64,000 nt of DNA from Aminomonas paucivorans DSM 12260 (GTDB lineage Bacteria > Synergistota > Synergistia > Synergistales > Synergistaceae). The DNA is taken from the NCBI RefSeq assembly GCF_000165795.1, contig NZ_CM001022.1:1397812-1461811 (forward strand), in the 5' to 3' direction. Below are positions 35,568 to 44,083 of this stretch, one piece after another. The notes under the pieces are model-generated. The model did no database searches. It worked only from the letters and a program-made list of their open reading frames with translations, and was not told the DNA's origin. Numbering within the stretch: the first letter of the stretch is position 1; every line of letters starts with the position of its first letter. Both the position numbers and the translations under genes were made by a program.

Positions 35568-37076
35568 ATGGTGGACGAGTTGATCAGGGAAGGTTCCGAA
35601 GCGTACGAACCCGAGACGGAAACGATGGAGAGCATCATGGAGCAGTTCGACTCCGTGGATATCCATCGCGGGAAGGTTGTCGAGGGGACCATCGTCGATG
35701 CACGGGAAGACGGCTGGCTCGTGGACGTGGGCTACAAGTGCGAGGGTTTCCTGCCCCGCCGGGAGTGGACCCACCGGGTCCTCGTGGAGACGGTGGGAGA
35801 ACCCCAGGTGGGTGACCGGGTTCGCGTTCAGGTCACCAACGTGGGGCAGGGCGAGGATGCCCAGCTCAGTCTGAGCCGGTGGCGGTGCGAGTTCGACGAA
35901 CGCTGGACGAACCTCGAAGAGAAGCTCGCCGAGAGCGAAATCCTCCAGGTCCAGGGGATCCGCAAGGTCAAGGGCGGGCTCATCGTGGACTGCTGCGGCA
36001 TCGAGGGCTTCATCCCCATCTCCCACCTGGCGGAGGAAGGGCGGGGCATCAACCCCTCCCGGCTGCTGGAGCAGGCCTTCCCGGTGAAGATGATCGAGAA
36101 GGACCGGCGTAAGCGGCGCCTGGTGCTCTCCCGGCGGAGCATGCTGGAGGAGGAGCTTTCCTCCCTGCGGGAGGACTTCTACGCCAACGTGCACGAAGGC
36201 GACGTGCTGGAGGGCGACGTGAGCAGCATCACCTCCTTCGGGGTCTTCGTGAACCTGGGAGCCCTGGAGGGTCTCGTCCACATCAGCGAGCTCTCCTGGC
36301 AGCGGAACGCCAAGGCCCGGGACCTGGTGAACAAGGGAGACCACGTGAAGGTCAAGGTCATCGGCATCGACCGGGAGACCAACCGCATCTCCCTGAGCAT
36401 CAAGCAGACCCTGGACGATCCCTGGTTCACGGTGCACGAACGGTGGCAGAAGGATGCCCGCACCGAGGGCACCGTGACCAACCTCACCGACTTCGGCGCC
36501 TTCGTGGAGATCGAGCCCGGGGTGGAGGGGCTCGTCCATATCGGCGACCTGAGCTGGAGCCGCATCAAGCATCCCCGGGAGGTCCTGAAGAAGGGCCAGA
36601 AGATCGACGTGGTGGTGCTGGACGTGGACACGGACCGCAAGCGCATCAGCCTGGGCTTCAAGCAGCTTCACGACCCCTGGCGGGACGTGGAGGAGCGCTA
36701 CGGCAAGGACCAGATGGTCAACGTGAAGGTGGTCCGCCTGGCGGACTTCGGCGCCTTCGTGGAGCTGGAAGAAGGGGTGGAGGGACTGATCCACATCTCC
36801 CAACTGAGCCGCCAGCGGGTGGACAAGCCCCAGGACGTGCTTCAGGAAGGACAGGAAGTGGAGGCCCGCATCCTGGAGGTCAACCCTGCGGAGCGGCGCA
36901 TCCGCCTGAGCCTGCGCCCCCAGTCGGAGGAGCCCGCGGAGGAACCCCGCCGGCGGGACGACGACCGCAAGAAACGTCGCAGCGACGGCGACCACGGCTC
37001 TTCCTCCCCCAAGAACTACTTCCCCCAGGAAGAAGCCTCCGTCACCATCGGGGACTTCCTGAAGTTCAACCAGTAA
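35568..37076 (+). CDS. rpsA: 30S ribosomal protein S1 (five S1 domains)
   Basis: The 502-residue protein has five S1 OB-folds that I can count. They start near GKVVEGTIVDAREDGWLVDV, ILQVQGIRKVKGGLIVDC, GDVLEGDVSSITSFGVFVNL, ARTEGTVTNLTDFGAFVEI and MVNVKVVRLADFGAFVEL. A charged, disordered tail (EEPRRRDDDRKKRR) follows. It recruits mRNAs to the 30S subunit. GAGGAGG lies upstream of the ATG, 23 bases after ispH. A perfect hairpin follows the gene. Confidence 0.92.
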   Translation: MVDELIREGSEAYEPETETMESIMEQFDSVDIHRGKVVEGTIVDAREDGWLVDVGYKCEGFLPRREWTHRVLVETVGEPQVGDRVRVQVTNVGQGEDAQLSLSRWRCEFDERWTNLEEKLAESEILQVQGIRKVKGGLIVDCCGIEGFIPISHLAEEGRGINPSRLLEQAFPVKMIEKDRRKRRLVLSRRSMLEEELSSLREDFYANVHEGDVLEGDVSSITSFGVFVNLGALEGLVHISELSWQRNAKARDLVNKGDHVKVKVIGIDRETNRISLSIKQTLDDPWFTVHERWQKDARTEGTVTNLTDFGAFVEIEPGVEGLVHIGDLSWSRIKHPREVLKKGQKIDVVVLDVDTDRKRISLGFKQLHDPWRDVEERYGKDQMVNVKVVRLADFGAFVELEEGVEGLIHISQLSRQRVDKPQDVLQEGQEVEARILEVNPAERRIRLSLRPQSEEPAEEPRRRDDDRKKRRSDGDHGSSSPKNYFPQEEASVTIGDFLKFNQ

Positions 37077-37097
37077 ACCCAGAGCAGAAGAAAGGTT

Positions 37098-37125
37098 GCG
37101 GGCCGATTCGGCAGAATCGGCCCGC
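37098..37125 (+). promoter_or_regulatory. Perfect 12-bp hairpin between rpsA and def
   Basis: Arms at 37098-37109 and 37114-37125 are exact complements around a GGCA loop. There is no T run on the + strand, so it is not a standard terminator. It may be an mRNA processing, stability or regulatory element that sets different levels of S1 and the downstream genes. It also occupies the def leader, 12 bases before the ATG. Confidence 0.55.
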
Positions 37126-37137
37126 ACATTCGAGAAC

Positions 37138-37641
37138 ATGGCAAAACTATTGGACATCTGCGTCTTTCCCGATCCCGTCCTCCGTGTTCCCACGGAAAAG
37201 GTGGCGGACTTCGGTCCGTCCTTTCAGTCTTTTCTGGAGGACCTCTGGAACACCATGTACCTGCGGGACGGTGTAGGGCTGGCGGCCCCTCAGGTGGGCA
37301 TCTCCCGGAAGGTCACGGTGGTGGACGCGCAGGGTCAGAAGTTCGTCCTGGCCAATCCGGAGATCCTGGAGCGGGAGGGCGAGACGGTCGCCGAAGAGGG
37401 ATGTCTCAGCTTCCCGGGGATCTTCGTCCCCGTGCTCCGACCCACCCGGATCCGCCTCCGTTACCAGAACGAACGGGGCGAGCCCGTGGAGAGGGAGGTC
37501 GTGGATTTCCTGGCCCGGGTCTTCTCGCACGAGATCGACCACCTGAACGGACGCCTCCTGATCGACCACGTTTCCCCCCTGCGGAGACAGTTCATCCAGC
37601 GCAAGCTCAGAAAAGCGGCGAGCGAGGCGGATCTGCCGTGA
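37138..37641 (+). CDS. def: Peptide deformylase
   Basis: The 167-residue metalloenzyme has the three motifs GVGLAAPQVG, EGCLSFPG and HEIDHLNGRL, which hold the catalytic Glu and the Cys/His/His metal ligands. ATG 37138 gives the standard N-terminus; an upstream in-frame start at 37096 would lie in the rpsA hairpin. It overlaps fmt by GTGA; both act on formyl-methionine. Confidence 0.95.
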   Translation: MAKLLDICVFPDPVLRVPTEKVADFGPSFQSFLEDLWNTMYLRDGVGLAAPQVGISRKVTVVDAQGQKFVLANPEILEREGETVAEEGCLSFPGIFVPVLRPTRIRLRYQNERGEPVEREVVDFLARVFSHEIDHLNGRLLIDHVSPLRRQFIQRKLRKAASEADLP

Positions 37642-38618
37642 CGATCCCCGCTTCCTGGGCTGTGGTCAGCTCCGGCCCCTTCGGAGCCCTTTGGCTGGAG
37701 GAACTGCTTCGCCTGGGCGCGACCCCCCTCTGGGTGGTCTGCGGCGCACCGAAGCCCTCCGGCCGGGGCCTCAAGATGCACCCGCTGCCCGTGGAAGAGG
37801 TCGCCAGGAAAGGAAACCTGCCCCTGTTCTCCTCCCCCCGGCCGGAGGAGGAGGCTTTGCGGCTTTGCTCCGAGCCCCAAGGGAGCGATCCCGGGGCGTC
37901 CCTCCCCCAGGTGCTCTTCGTGGTGGACTGCGGCAGGGTGATCCGCGAACCCCTGCTCTCTCTCCCCCCTCAGGGCTGTGTGAACCTTCACCCCTCCCTC
38001 CTTCCGGACCTGCGCGGCGCCGCTCCCATCCCGCGCTCCCTGCTCCGGGGCGACCAGACGACGGGGACCACCCTCTTCCGCCTGGTGGAGGGCATGGATG
38101 CAGGTCCCGTCTTCGCCCAGCAGACCCTGACCGTGGACTCCGAGGACGACGCGGAAACCCTCTCCAAACGCCTGGCGGCTCTGTCCGCCCGCCTGGCCTG
38201 GGATTTCCTGCAGAATCCTCCCGCTTCCCCCACCCCCCAGGACGAATCGAAGGCCACCCAAGCCCCGAAGATCCTTCCCCACGAGACCCGCCTTTCCTGG
38301 GGGCGCCCAGCTTGTGAGATCGGCTGGGCCATCCGGGCCTTCTCTCCTAGACCAGGGGCTTGGACCCTTCATCGGGGCAAACGGCTTCGGATCCTCCGCG
38401 CGACCCCCCTGGCACCCGAGGAGCTGCCCGTTTCGCTTCTCCCCGGGCAAATCCATCTTGCCCCCAAGGCCCCGGTGGTCTTCTGCGGAAGCGGGGCGCT
38501 GGCCCTCCTCTCGGTGCAGCCGGAGGGCAAAGCCCCCATGTCGGCACAGGACTGGATTCACGGGGGGCGCCTTCGGGAGGGGGAGGGATTTGACGAGGAA
38601 GGGGAGTCCACGTCATGA
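37638..38618 (+). CDS. fmt: Methionyl-tRNA formyltransferase
   Basis: The 326-residue protein contains the formyltransferase signature HPSLLPDLRGAAPIPRSLL followed by TGTTLFRLVEGMDAGPV, and a C-terminal OB-like domain (EIGWAIRAFSPRPGAWT). It formylates initiator tRNA. The first 60 residues are shorter and more diverged than usual around VVSSGPFGALWLEELLRLG. Start GTG overlaps the def stop. Confidence 0.9.
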   Translation: MTIPASWAVVSSGPFGALWLEELLRLGATPLWVVCGAPKPSGRGLKMHPLPVEEVARKGNLPLFSSPRPEEEALRLCSEPQGSDPGASLPQVLFVVDCGRVIREPLLSLPPQGCVNLHPSLLPDLRGAAPIPRSLLRGDQTTGTTLFRLVEGMDAGPVFAQQTLTVDSEDDAETLSKRLAALSARLAWDFLQNPPASPTPQDESKATQAPKILPHETRLSWGRPACEIGWAIRAFSPRPGAWTLHRGKRLRILRATPLAPEELPVSLLPGQIHLAPKAPVVFCGSGALALLSVQPEGKAPMSAQDWIHGGRLREGEGFDEEGESTS

Positions 38619-39181
38619 TCCACAAGCTCGGGGAAACGCCGGGAATCGAGACCTTCGAGGAACGGAAGGTCCTCTACCGAGGACGCATCCTGACCCTGGC
38701 GGTGGATCGGGTGCGCCTGCCCTCCGGGGCGCCTCGGGATCGGGAAGTGGTGACCCATGCCCCGGCGGCGGCGGTGCTTCCCCTACCGGACGAGCGCACG
38801 GTCCTGCTGATCCGCCAGTACCGTCACCCTGCCCGCCAGGTCCTCTGGGAGATTCCCGCAGGATTGGTGGAGGAGGGGGAGTCTCCGGAGGAGACCGCCG
38901 CTCGGGAGCTTCAGGAGGAGACGGGATTCGCCGCCCGCCGCTGGGAGACGGGGCCGCGGTTCTTCACCTCTCCCGGCTTCAGCGACGAGGTCATCCACCT
39001 GTTCGTGGCCCGGGACCTGACCCCTTCCCCCCTGCCAGGGGACGAGGACGAGTGGATTGCCCCGGTCGCCGTCCCCGTGCAGGATCTGGAGCAGATGATC
39101 CGTTCCGGCGCCTTCGTGGACGGCAAGACCCTTTTGGCGCTCTCCTGGTACCTCGGCCAGTGCCGCACCCGGGAAGGCTGA
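38615..39181 (+). CDS. Nudix hydrolase, ADP-ribose pyrophosphatase type
   Basis: The 188-residue protein has a complete Nudix box (G-LVEEG-E-SPEETAA-REL-QEE-TGF) and the NudF-type strand RTVLLIRQYRHPARQVLWEIPAG before it. It probably hydrolyses ADP-ribose or a related sugar nucleotide. It overlaps fmt by ATGA and xerD by about 22 bases. Confidence 0.88.
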   Translation: MIHKLGETPGIETFEERKVLYRGRILTLAVDRVRLPSGAPRDREVVTHAPAAAVLPLPDERTVLLIRQYRHPARQVLWEIPAGLVEEGESPEETAARELQEETGFAARRWETGPRFFTSPGFSDEVIHLFVARDLTPSPLPGDEDEWIAPVAVPVQDLEQMIRSGAFVDGKTLLALSWYLGQCRTREG

Positions 39182-40086
39182 AGACCGCCGCTCCTTCCGG
39201 GGGGACGTCCCTCTGCCTCCCCTTCGAATCCTTCCTGACGTACCTTGCCCTGGAGCGAGGGGCCAGCGAACACACCCTGCGGGCGTACCGCTCCGACCTG
39301 ACCCATTTCGAGGATTTCTGCGCCCGCCGGGGAAAACCCCCTTGTCCTCCCGAGGAGAACGAACTGACCCTCTTCCTGCGGGAACTGCAGCGACAGGGGT
39401 TGGCTGCAAGCAGCGTCCAGCGCCGGGCAGCCTGCCTTCGTTCCTTTCTCCGCTTCCTTCAGGAACAGGGGGAACCCGCAGCATCGCGGGAACCCCTCTC
39501 CCTTCCCGACCGCCCCGCTCCCCTGCCTCAGATCCTGACGGAGGGGGAAGTGGGGCGTCTGCTGGAAACGTGTGACGGCAGCGCCTCCCTGGACCTGCGG
39601 GACCGGGCCCTCTTCGAACTGATCTACGGCTGCGGCCTGAGAGCCTCCGAGGCCTGCTCCCTGCGACTGCGCGACGTGGACTTCACCGGGGGAACCCTCC
39701 GGGTTCAGGGGAAGGGCAACAAGACCCGCATCGTCCCCCTGTTGGGGGAGGTGCGCAAGGCGGTGGAGCGCTATCTCGCGGCGGGTCGGGGGGAAGCCCC
39801 GGGGGATCCGGAAGCCCTCCTCCTTTCCCGAAACCGCCGTCCCCTCCGAAGAGAGGACCTCTGGCGCATCGTGCGCCGTCGGGGCGTCCAGGCAGGCATC
39901 CCCTCCAGCCGCCTCCACCCGCACATCCTCCGCCACTCCTTCGCCACCCATCTGCTCCGGCACGGCATGGACCTCCGCACCCTGCAGAGCCTGTTGGGAC
40001 ACGCCTCGCTGGGGACTACCGAAAAATACACCCACTTTGACCAGGAGCTGCGGGATGTGTACGATCGAGCACATCCCCGGGCATGA
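39160..40086 (+). CDS. xerD: Tyrosine recombinase XerC/XerD
   Basis: The protein has the SAM-like N-terminal domain (FLTYLALERGASEHTLRAY) and the catalytic domain with all six residues: Arg in GLRASEAC, Lys in QGKGNKTR, HILRHSFATHLL, GHASLGTTEKYTH. It resolves chromosome dimers at dif. Start choice is uncertain. GTG 39160 gives 308 residues and overlaps the Nudix gene; CTG 39178 would give a more usual 302. Confidence 0.9.
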   Translation: MPHPGRLKTAAPSGGTSLCLPFESFLTYLALERGASEHTLRAYRSDLTHFEDFCARRGKPPCPPEENELTLFLRELQRQGLAASSVQRRAACLRSFLRFLQEQGEPAASREPLSLPDRPAPLPQILTEGEVGRLLETCDGSASLDLRDRALFELIYGCGLRASEACSLRLRDVDFTGGTLRVQGKGNKTRIVPLLGEVRKAVERYLAAGRGEAPGDPEALLLSRNRRPLRREDLWRIVRRRGVQAGIPSSRLHPHILRHSFATHLLRHGMDLRTLQSLLGHASLGTTEKYTHFDQELRDVYDRAHPRA

Positions 40087-40101
40087 GAGAGGAGAGAGAA
40101 G

Positions 40102-40935
40102 ATGACCCCTCGAGAAAAGGTTCTAGAGGCGCTGGAGAGCCTGCGCCGTCACAGGACGTCCGGACCGGAGGCGATCCTCGTCCTGGGTTCCGGCCTGGGA
40201 GGTTTCGTGGATTCCCTGCAGCGCCCTCAGTGCGTTCCCTACGAGGACATCCCCTGGTGGCCTCGCTCCACTGCCCCGGGACACCAGGGCAAGCTGCTCC
40301 TGGGGGAGTTCGAGGGGCTGCGACTCGCGGTCCTTCAAGGGCGGGTTCACTACTACGAAGGCTACTCCCTGGAGGAGGTGACCTTCCCCATCCGGGTGCT
40401 GGGGGAGTGGGGAGCCCGGGTCCTCTTCGCCACCAACGCGGCAGGGGGCATCGATCCCACCTACCCAGCGGGGCAGTGGGTCACCCTGGAGGACCACATC
40501 AACCTCCTGGGGACCAATCCCCTCATCGGTCCCAATGAGGACGCCTGGGGACCTCGCTTCCCGGACATGACCGAGGCCTATGACCGGGAACTGCTCTCGG
40601 TCCTCCAGAAGGCCTCCGAACAGACAGGGGTCTCCCTGCGCCGGGGGGTCTACGTGGCCTTCCCCGGCCCCTCCTTCGAGACCCCCGCGGAGATCCGCAT
40701 GGCCCGGACCCTGGGGGCATCCCTGGTGGGCATGTCCACGGTGCCCGAGGTCATCGTGGCCCGCCACATGGGCATGCGGGTCTGCGCCCTGTCCTGCGTG
40801 GCCAACCCCGCGGCGGGCATGGGAGACCAGAAACCCCTGAGCCACGAGGAGGTCCTGGAGGAAGTGGGCAGAGCCTCGGGGCAGCTGGAACCGCTCCTTA
40901 AGGCCTTTTTCCGGGAGCTGCGCCATGTCCTTTGA
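40102..40935 (+). CDS. punA: Purine nucleoside phosphorylase, trimeric type
   Basis: The 277-residue PNP has ILVLGSGLGGFVD (phosphate loop), APGHQGKLLLG, the LQGRVHYYEGY loop, FATNAAGGI and VAFPGPSFETPAEIRM with VGMSTVPEVIVARH. It splits purine nucleosides with phosphate. GAGAGGAGAGAGAAG precedes the ATG. It overlaps the pyrimidine phosphorylase gene by 11 bases, forming a nucleoside salvage pair. Confidence 0.92.
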   Translation: MTPREKVLEALESLRRHRTSGPEAILVLGSGLGGFVDSLQRPQCVPYEDIPWWPRSTAPGHQGKLLLGEFEGLRLAVLQGRVHYYEGYSLEEVTFPIRVLGEWGARVLFATNAAGGIDPTYPAGQWVTLEDHINLLGTNPLIGPNEDAWGPRFPDMTEAYDRELLSVLQKASEQTGVSLRRGVYVAFPGPSFETPAEIRMARTLGASLVGMSTVPEVIVARHMGMRVCALSCVANPAAGMGDQKPLSHEEVLEEVGRASGQLEPLLKAFFRELRHVL

Positions 40936-42235
40936 CGTCCTCCCCTTCATCGAGACCAAGCGGGACGGGGGAGAGCACGCCCCCGGGGAGATGAAGGCCT
41001 TTGTGGAAGCTCTCCAGACGGGGAAGGTGAAGGACTACCAAGTTTCGGCGTGGCTGATGGCGGCGTTCCTGCGGGGGCTGTCCTCGGAGGAGCGCCGCTG
41101 CCTCACGGAATGTCTGGCCGATTCGGGGCGACGCATGGAGCTGCCCCCCTCCATGGCCTCCGTGGACAAACACAGCACCGGAGGGGTGGGAGACAAGACC
41201 ACCCTGGTGCTGGTCCCCCTGGTGGCCTCCTGCGGGGTTCCGGTGGCCAAGCTCAGCGGCCGGGGCCTGGGTTTTACGGGAGGCACGGTGGACAAGCTGG
41301 AGGCCATCCCGGGGATGAGGACCCACCTGGAGATGTCCGTCTTCCGCAGCCAGGTGGAGCGCATCGGCTGTGCCGTGAGCGGCCATTCGGCGGAACTGGC
41401 CCCCGCGGAGGGAAAGCTCTACGCCCTGCGGGACGTGACCGGGACCGTCCCCTCCAAGGACCTCATCACCACCAGCATTGTGAGCAAGAAGATCGCCGGA
41501 GGTGCCCGATCCTTTGTCTACGACGTGAAGTGGGGCAACGGAGCCCTGATGGAGCGGTTCGAAGAAGCGGAGCAGCTGGCCCGGCTCCTGGTGGACCTCT
41601 CGCGTTCCCTGGGCCACCCCAGCCGCGCCCTCCTCACCAGCATGGAGCAGCCCCTGGGGCAGTGGGTGGGCAACGCGGCGGAGGTCCGGGAGGCCGTGAC
41701 GATCCTTCAGGGAGGCGGGCCTGCCTCCACCCGGGAGGTGTGCCTCGCCCTGGGAGGGGAGATGCTCTGCCTGGCGGGAGCCGTTTCCACCCCCGAGGAG
41801 GGGGAGAAGCTCTGCGCGGCAAGCATCGGGAAGGGGAAGGCCCTGGAGAAGTTTCGCCAGCTCCTGGAGGCCCAGGGGGGCGATCCGAGGGTGCCCGATG
41901 CCCCCGAGGCCCTGTTGCCCCTGGCGGAGGACTCCCTTTCCCTTGCGGCCGTCGGAGAGGGCTGGCTGGCCTCCGTCCCCACCCGCAGGCTGGGAGAGGC
42001 GGTGCGTCGCCTGGGAGGGGGGCGCCTGACCCAGACGGACACGGTGGATCCCGGGGTGGCCCTCCGGCTCCACAGGAACATCGGGGACCCCGTTTCCCCG
42101 GGCGAACCGCTGGCGACCCTGTACGGCCGGGACAAGGCGCGCCTGGAGGAGACCCGGAGGGCCCTGGAGGGGACCTTCGTGATCTCCCCGCGTCCCGTGG
42201 AACCGGTCCGGTGGGTGCGTCGCAGGCTGGGATGA
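40925..42235 (+). CDS. Pyrimidine-nucleoside (thymidine) phosphorylase
   Basis: The 436-residue protein has the family signature SGRGLGFTGGTVDKLEAIPG, the phosphate loop DKHSTGGVGDKTT and SKKIAGGARSFVYDVKWGNG. It converts thymidine and uridine to base plus sugar phosphate. Whether it is DeoA or Pdp type cannot be decided by eye. It is coupled to the next gene by ATGA. Confidence 0.92.
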   Translation: MSFDVLPFIETKRDGGEHAPGEMKAFVEALQTGKVKDYQVSAWLMAAFLRGLSSEERRCLTECLADSGRRMELPPSMASVDKHSTGGVGDKTTLVLVPLVASCGVPVAKLSGRGLGFTGGTVDKLEAIPGMRTHLEMSVFRSQVERIGCAVSGHSAELAPAEGKLYALRDVTGTVPSKDLITTSIVSKKIAGGARSFVYDVKWGNGALMERFEEAEQLARLLVDLSRSLGHPSRALLTSMEQPLGQWVGNAAEVREAVTILQGGGPASTREVCLALGGEMLCLAGAVSTPEEGEKLCAASIGKGKALEKFRQLLEAQGGDPRVPDAPEALLPLAEDSLSLAAVGEGWLASVPTRRLGEAVRRLGGGRLTQTDTVDPGVALRLHRNIGDPVSPGEPLATLYGRDKARLEETRRALEGTFVISPRPVEPVRWVRRRLG

Positions 42236-42813
42236 GCCGAAGGGAGAACCCTCTTTCCCCTGACTCGGGGGCCCTGCGCGATCGGGACAGGGAAAACCAC
42301 CTGATCGCCTTCCTCCCGCTGGTCCGTTCCTGGGCCCGCAGGCTCTGCGGAGGGGACGAGGCCTTCCGGGAGGACCTGATCCAGGAAGGCCTCGTGGCGA
42401 TTCTGAAGGGTCTGGACGCCTTCTCTCCCGAACGGGGCCCCCTGCCTCCGTTTTTGGGAGCCTGCGTGCGCAATCGCCTCCTCTCCGTCCTGCGACGCTA
42501 CCGCCGGGAGCGGCGGGTTCTGCTGTTCGGGGAGGTCCCCCCGGAGGTGGAACGAAACGCTTCGGAGGACGCGCCGGGGACGTGGGAGTGGGAAGGAGAC
42601 CTGGAGCGCCTCCGAACCCGCCTCTCCGAAAAGGAGACGGTGGTCCTGGCTGCCTACCTGGAAGGGGGCAGCGTGGCGAAAGCCGCGGGTCTGCTTCGTT
42701 GGCCCCGCAAAGAGGTGGACAACGCCCTTCAGCGGGTACGCCGGAAGGCGCGCCTCCTGGAGAGTCCCCCGGTCTCCTCGGGACGCCTTGAAAGGGATGG
42801 AAGAAACGGGTAG
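42232..42813 (+). CDS. Small sigma-70 family protein
   Basis: The 193-residue protein has sigma region 2 (about 20-90: ENHLIAFLPLVRSWARRL, then FREDLIQEGLVAILKGLDAF) and a C-terminal helix-turn-helix region 4 (LSEKETVVLAAYLEGGSVAKAA). It resembles sporulation- or SigH-like group 3 factors but has no clear orthologue that I can name. It is translationally coupled to the nucleoside phosphorylase gene. No anti-sigma gene lies next to it. Its 3' end contains the tRNA-Sec promoter. Confidence 0.75.
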   Translation: MSRRENPLSPDSGALRDRDRENHLIAFLPLVRSWARRLCGGDEAFREDLIQEGLVAILKGLDAFSPERGPLPPFLGACVRNRLLSVLRRYRRERRVLLFGEVPPEVERNASEDAPGTWEWEGDLERLRTRLSEKETVVLAAYLEGGSVAKAAGLLRWPRKEVDNALQRVRRKARLLESPPVSSGRLERDGRNG

Positions 42814-42816
42814 GAT
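42788..42816 (+). promoter_or_regulatory. Promoter of the tRNA-Sec gene
   Basis: TTGAAA at 42788-42793, a 17-base spacer and TAGGAT at 42811-42816, with the start expected near 42823. It lies inside the last codons of the sigma-factor gene and 23 bases before the tRNA. Confidence 0.65.
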
Positions 42817-42839
42817 GTCTGCGGCACCCATGCAGTTTC

Positions 42840-42936
42840 GGAGGCGAGTCGTGGCTGGTGCTGCGTCCGGGCTTCAAACCCGGTGGGAGTCGGTTCAGCC
42901 GGCTCCGGTGGGTTCGATTCCCACACGCCTCCGCCA
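42840..42936 (+). tRNA. selC: tRNA-Sec (anticodon TCA), CCA encoded
   Basis: This 97-base RNA has all the selenocysteine tRNA hallmarks. The acceptor stem pairs GGAGGCG with CGCCTCC (eighth position A opposite A), followed by discriminator G and encoded CCA. The D stem has six pairs (CGTGGC with GCTGCG) and a 4-base loop. The anticodon arm is CCGGG/CCCGG with loop CTTCAAA. The variable arm is long (GGAGTCGG with CCGGCTCC). The T arm GTGGG-TTCGATT-CCCAC is standard. It reads UGA with SelB. It is a single-gene unit with its own promoter and terminator. Confidence 0.95.
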
Positions 42937-42941
42937 TTCTG

Positions 42942-42983
42942 CCCCTTTTGCGCCAGGTAGCGGCGCGAAAGGGTTCTTTTTTG
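42942..42983 (+). terminator. Rho-independent terminator of tRNA-Sec
   Basis: A 12-bp stem (42943-42954 with 42962-42973, one G-U pair) and a 7-base loop are followed by TTCTTTTTT. It starts only seven bases after the CCA end, which isolates the tRNA from tmk. Confidence 0.85.
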
Positions 42984-43004
42984 TGGCGGGAGAGAGTCGA
43001 GGGA

Positions 43005-43643
43005 ATGATGGAGACGACGAAGGAAGGCCTTTTCCTGACGCTGGAGGGCATCGACGGTTGCGGAAAGAGCACCCAGGCCGGGAGGCTGGCCTCCTGGCTG
43101 CGGGAGCGTGACCCTCGGCGCCCCGTCCTCTGGACCCGGGAGCCCGGAGGGTGGCCGGGGGGAGCGGACTTTCGCGAACGGATCCTTCGGGGACAGTGGG
43201 AACACCCCTGGAGCGAGGTCTTCCTGTTTCTGGCGGATCGGTGCGAGCACGTCCTGCGGGAAATCCTTCCCGCCCTCGCAAGGGGAGAGCAGGTCCTGTG
43301 CGAGCGCTACCACGATTCCACCCTGGCCTACCAGAGCTTCGGACGAGGTCTTCCCCTGGAGGCGCTGCGCCGCTTCTCCCGGGACTGCCGTTTCCCCCTG
43401 CCCCACCGCACCCTCCTTCTGGATCTCCCCGTGGAGGATGCCCTGCGGCGTCTTCAGCAGCGCGAAGGGGCAGCGGACCGTCTGGAAGGGGAGGGCAGAC
43501 CTTTCCTGGAACGGGTTCGTCGGGGGTTTCTGTGCCTTGCGGAGGCGGAACCGGAGCGGTACGCCGTGGTGGATGCCCGGGGAGACGAAGAACAGGTGTT
43601 CGCCCGATTGTGCCGCGCCGTGGAAGAGAGGACCCTCCCATGA
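43005..43643 (+). CDS. tmk: Thymidylate kinase
   Basis: The 212-residue kinase has P-loop LEGIDGCGKSTQ, the TREPGG motif, CERYHDSTLAYQ and the lid region around RLQQREGAADRLEGEG. It phosphorylates dTMP. Two adjacent in-frame ATGs (43005 and 43008) are possible. It opens the tmk-yaaR-holB-ricT cluster, an order familiar from Firmicutes. Confidence 0.93.
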   Translation: MMETTKEGLFLTLEGIDGCGKSTQAGRLASWLRERDPRRPVLWTREPGGWPGGADFRERILRGQWEHPWSEVFLFLADRCEHVLREILPALARGEQVLCERYHDSTLAYQSFGRGLPLEALRRFSRDCRFPLPHRTLLLDLPVEDALRRLQQREGAADRLEGEGRPFLERVRRGFLCLAEAEPERYAVVDARGDEEQVFARLCRAVEERTLP

Positions 43644-44083
43644 AGGTAGAGGGGCCGAGGAAGCCGCGAAGCGACGCCGCAGGCGCCGCCTCCGGGGATG
43701 CCAAGGGGAGACAGGGATCTCCCGGGGCGACCACGGCGGGACAGGAATCGGCCTTCCAGAGCACCTTCGAGGAGATGGAGGCGGTCCGGCTCATCGAAGA
43801 GCTGGAGCAGGTGGGAGACCGCCTTTCCCGCTATCCTTCCCTTTCCCTCATGGCCCGGTATCGGGGGCTGGTGCGTCTGCTGCTTCGCAAGGCCCAGGAG
43901 GGCATTCGGGTGCGAAGGGATTTTCGCTGGCGCAGAACGGAACGGACCCTCTACGTCCTGATCCAGCGGACCGATTCGGCCCTTGAGGAGATGGAGGAGA
44001 TCCTCCGGAGGGAAGGCGACAGGACGCGCCTCCTGGACCTGGTGGAGGAGGTCAAGGGATGCCTGATCTCGATGCTCTCCTGA
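43640..44083 (+). CDS. YaaR family protein (DUF327)
   Basis: The 147-residue helical protein has a low-complexity N-terminus (about 1-38), then the YaaR core (FEEMEAVRLIEELEQVGDRL, YRGLVRLLLRKAQEGIRVRR, TLYVLIQRTDSALEEM). Its function is unknown. It lies between tmk and the delta-prime gene, as yaaR does in Bacillus. It overlaps both neighbours. Confidence 0.8.
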   Translation: MKVEGPRKPRSDAAGAASGDAKGRQGSPGATTAGQESAFQSTFEEMEAVRLIEELEQVGDRLSRYPSLSLMARYRGLVRLLLRKAQEGIRVRRDFRWRRTERTLYVLIQRTDSALEEMEEILRREGDRTRLLDLVEEVKGCLISMLS

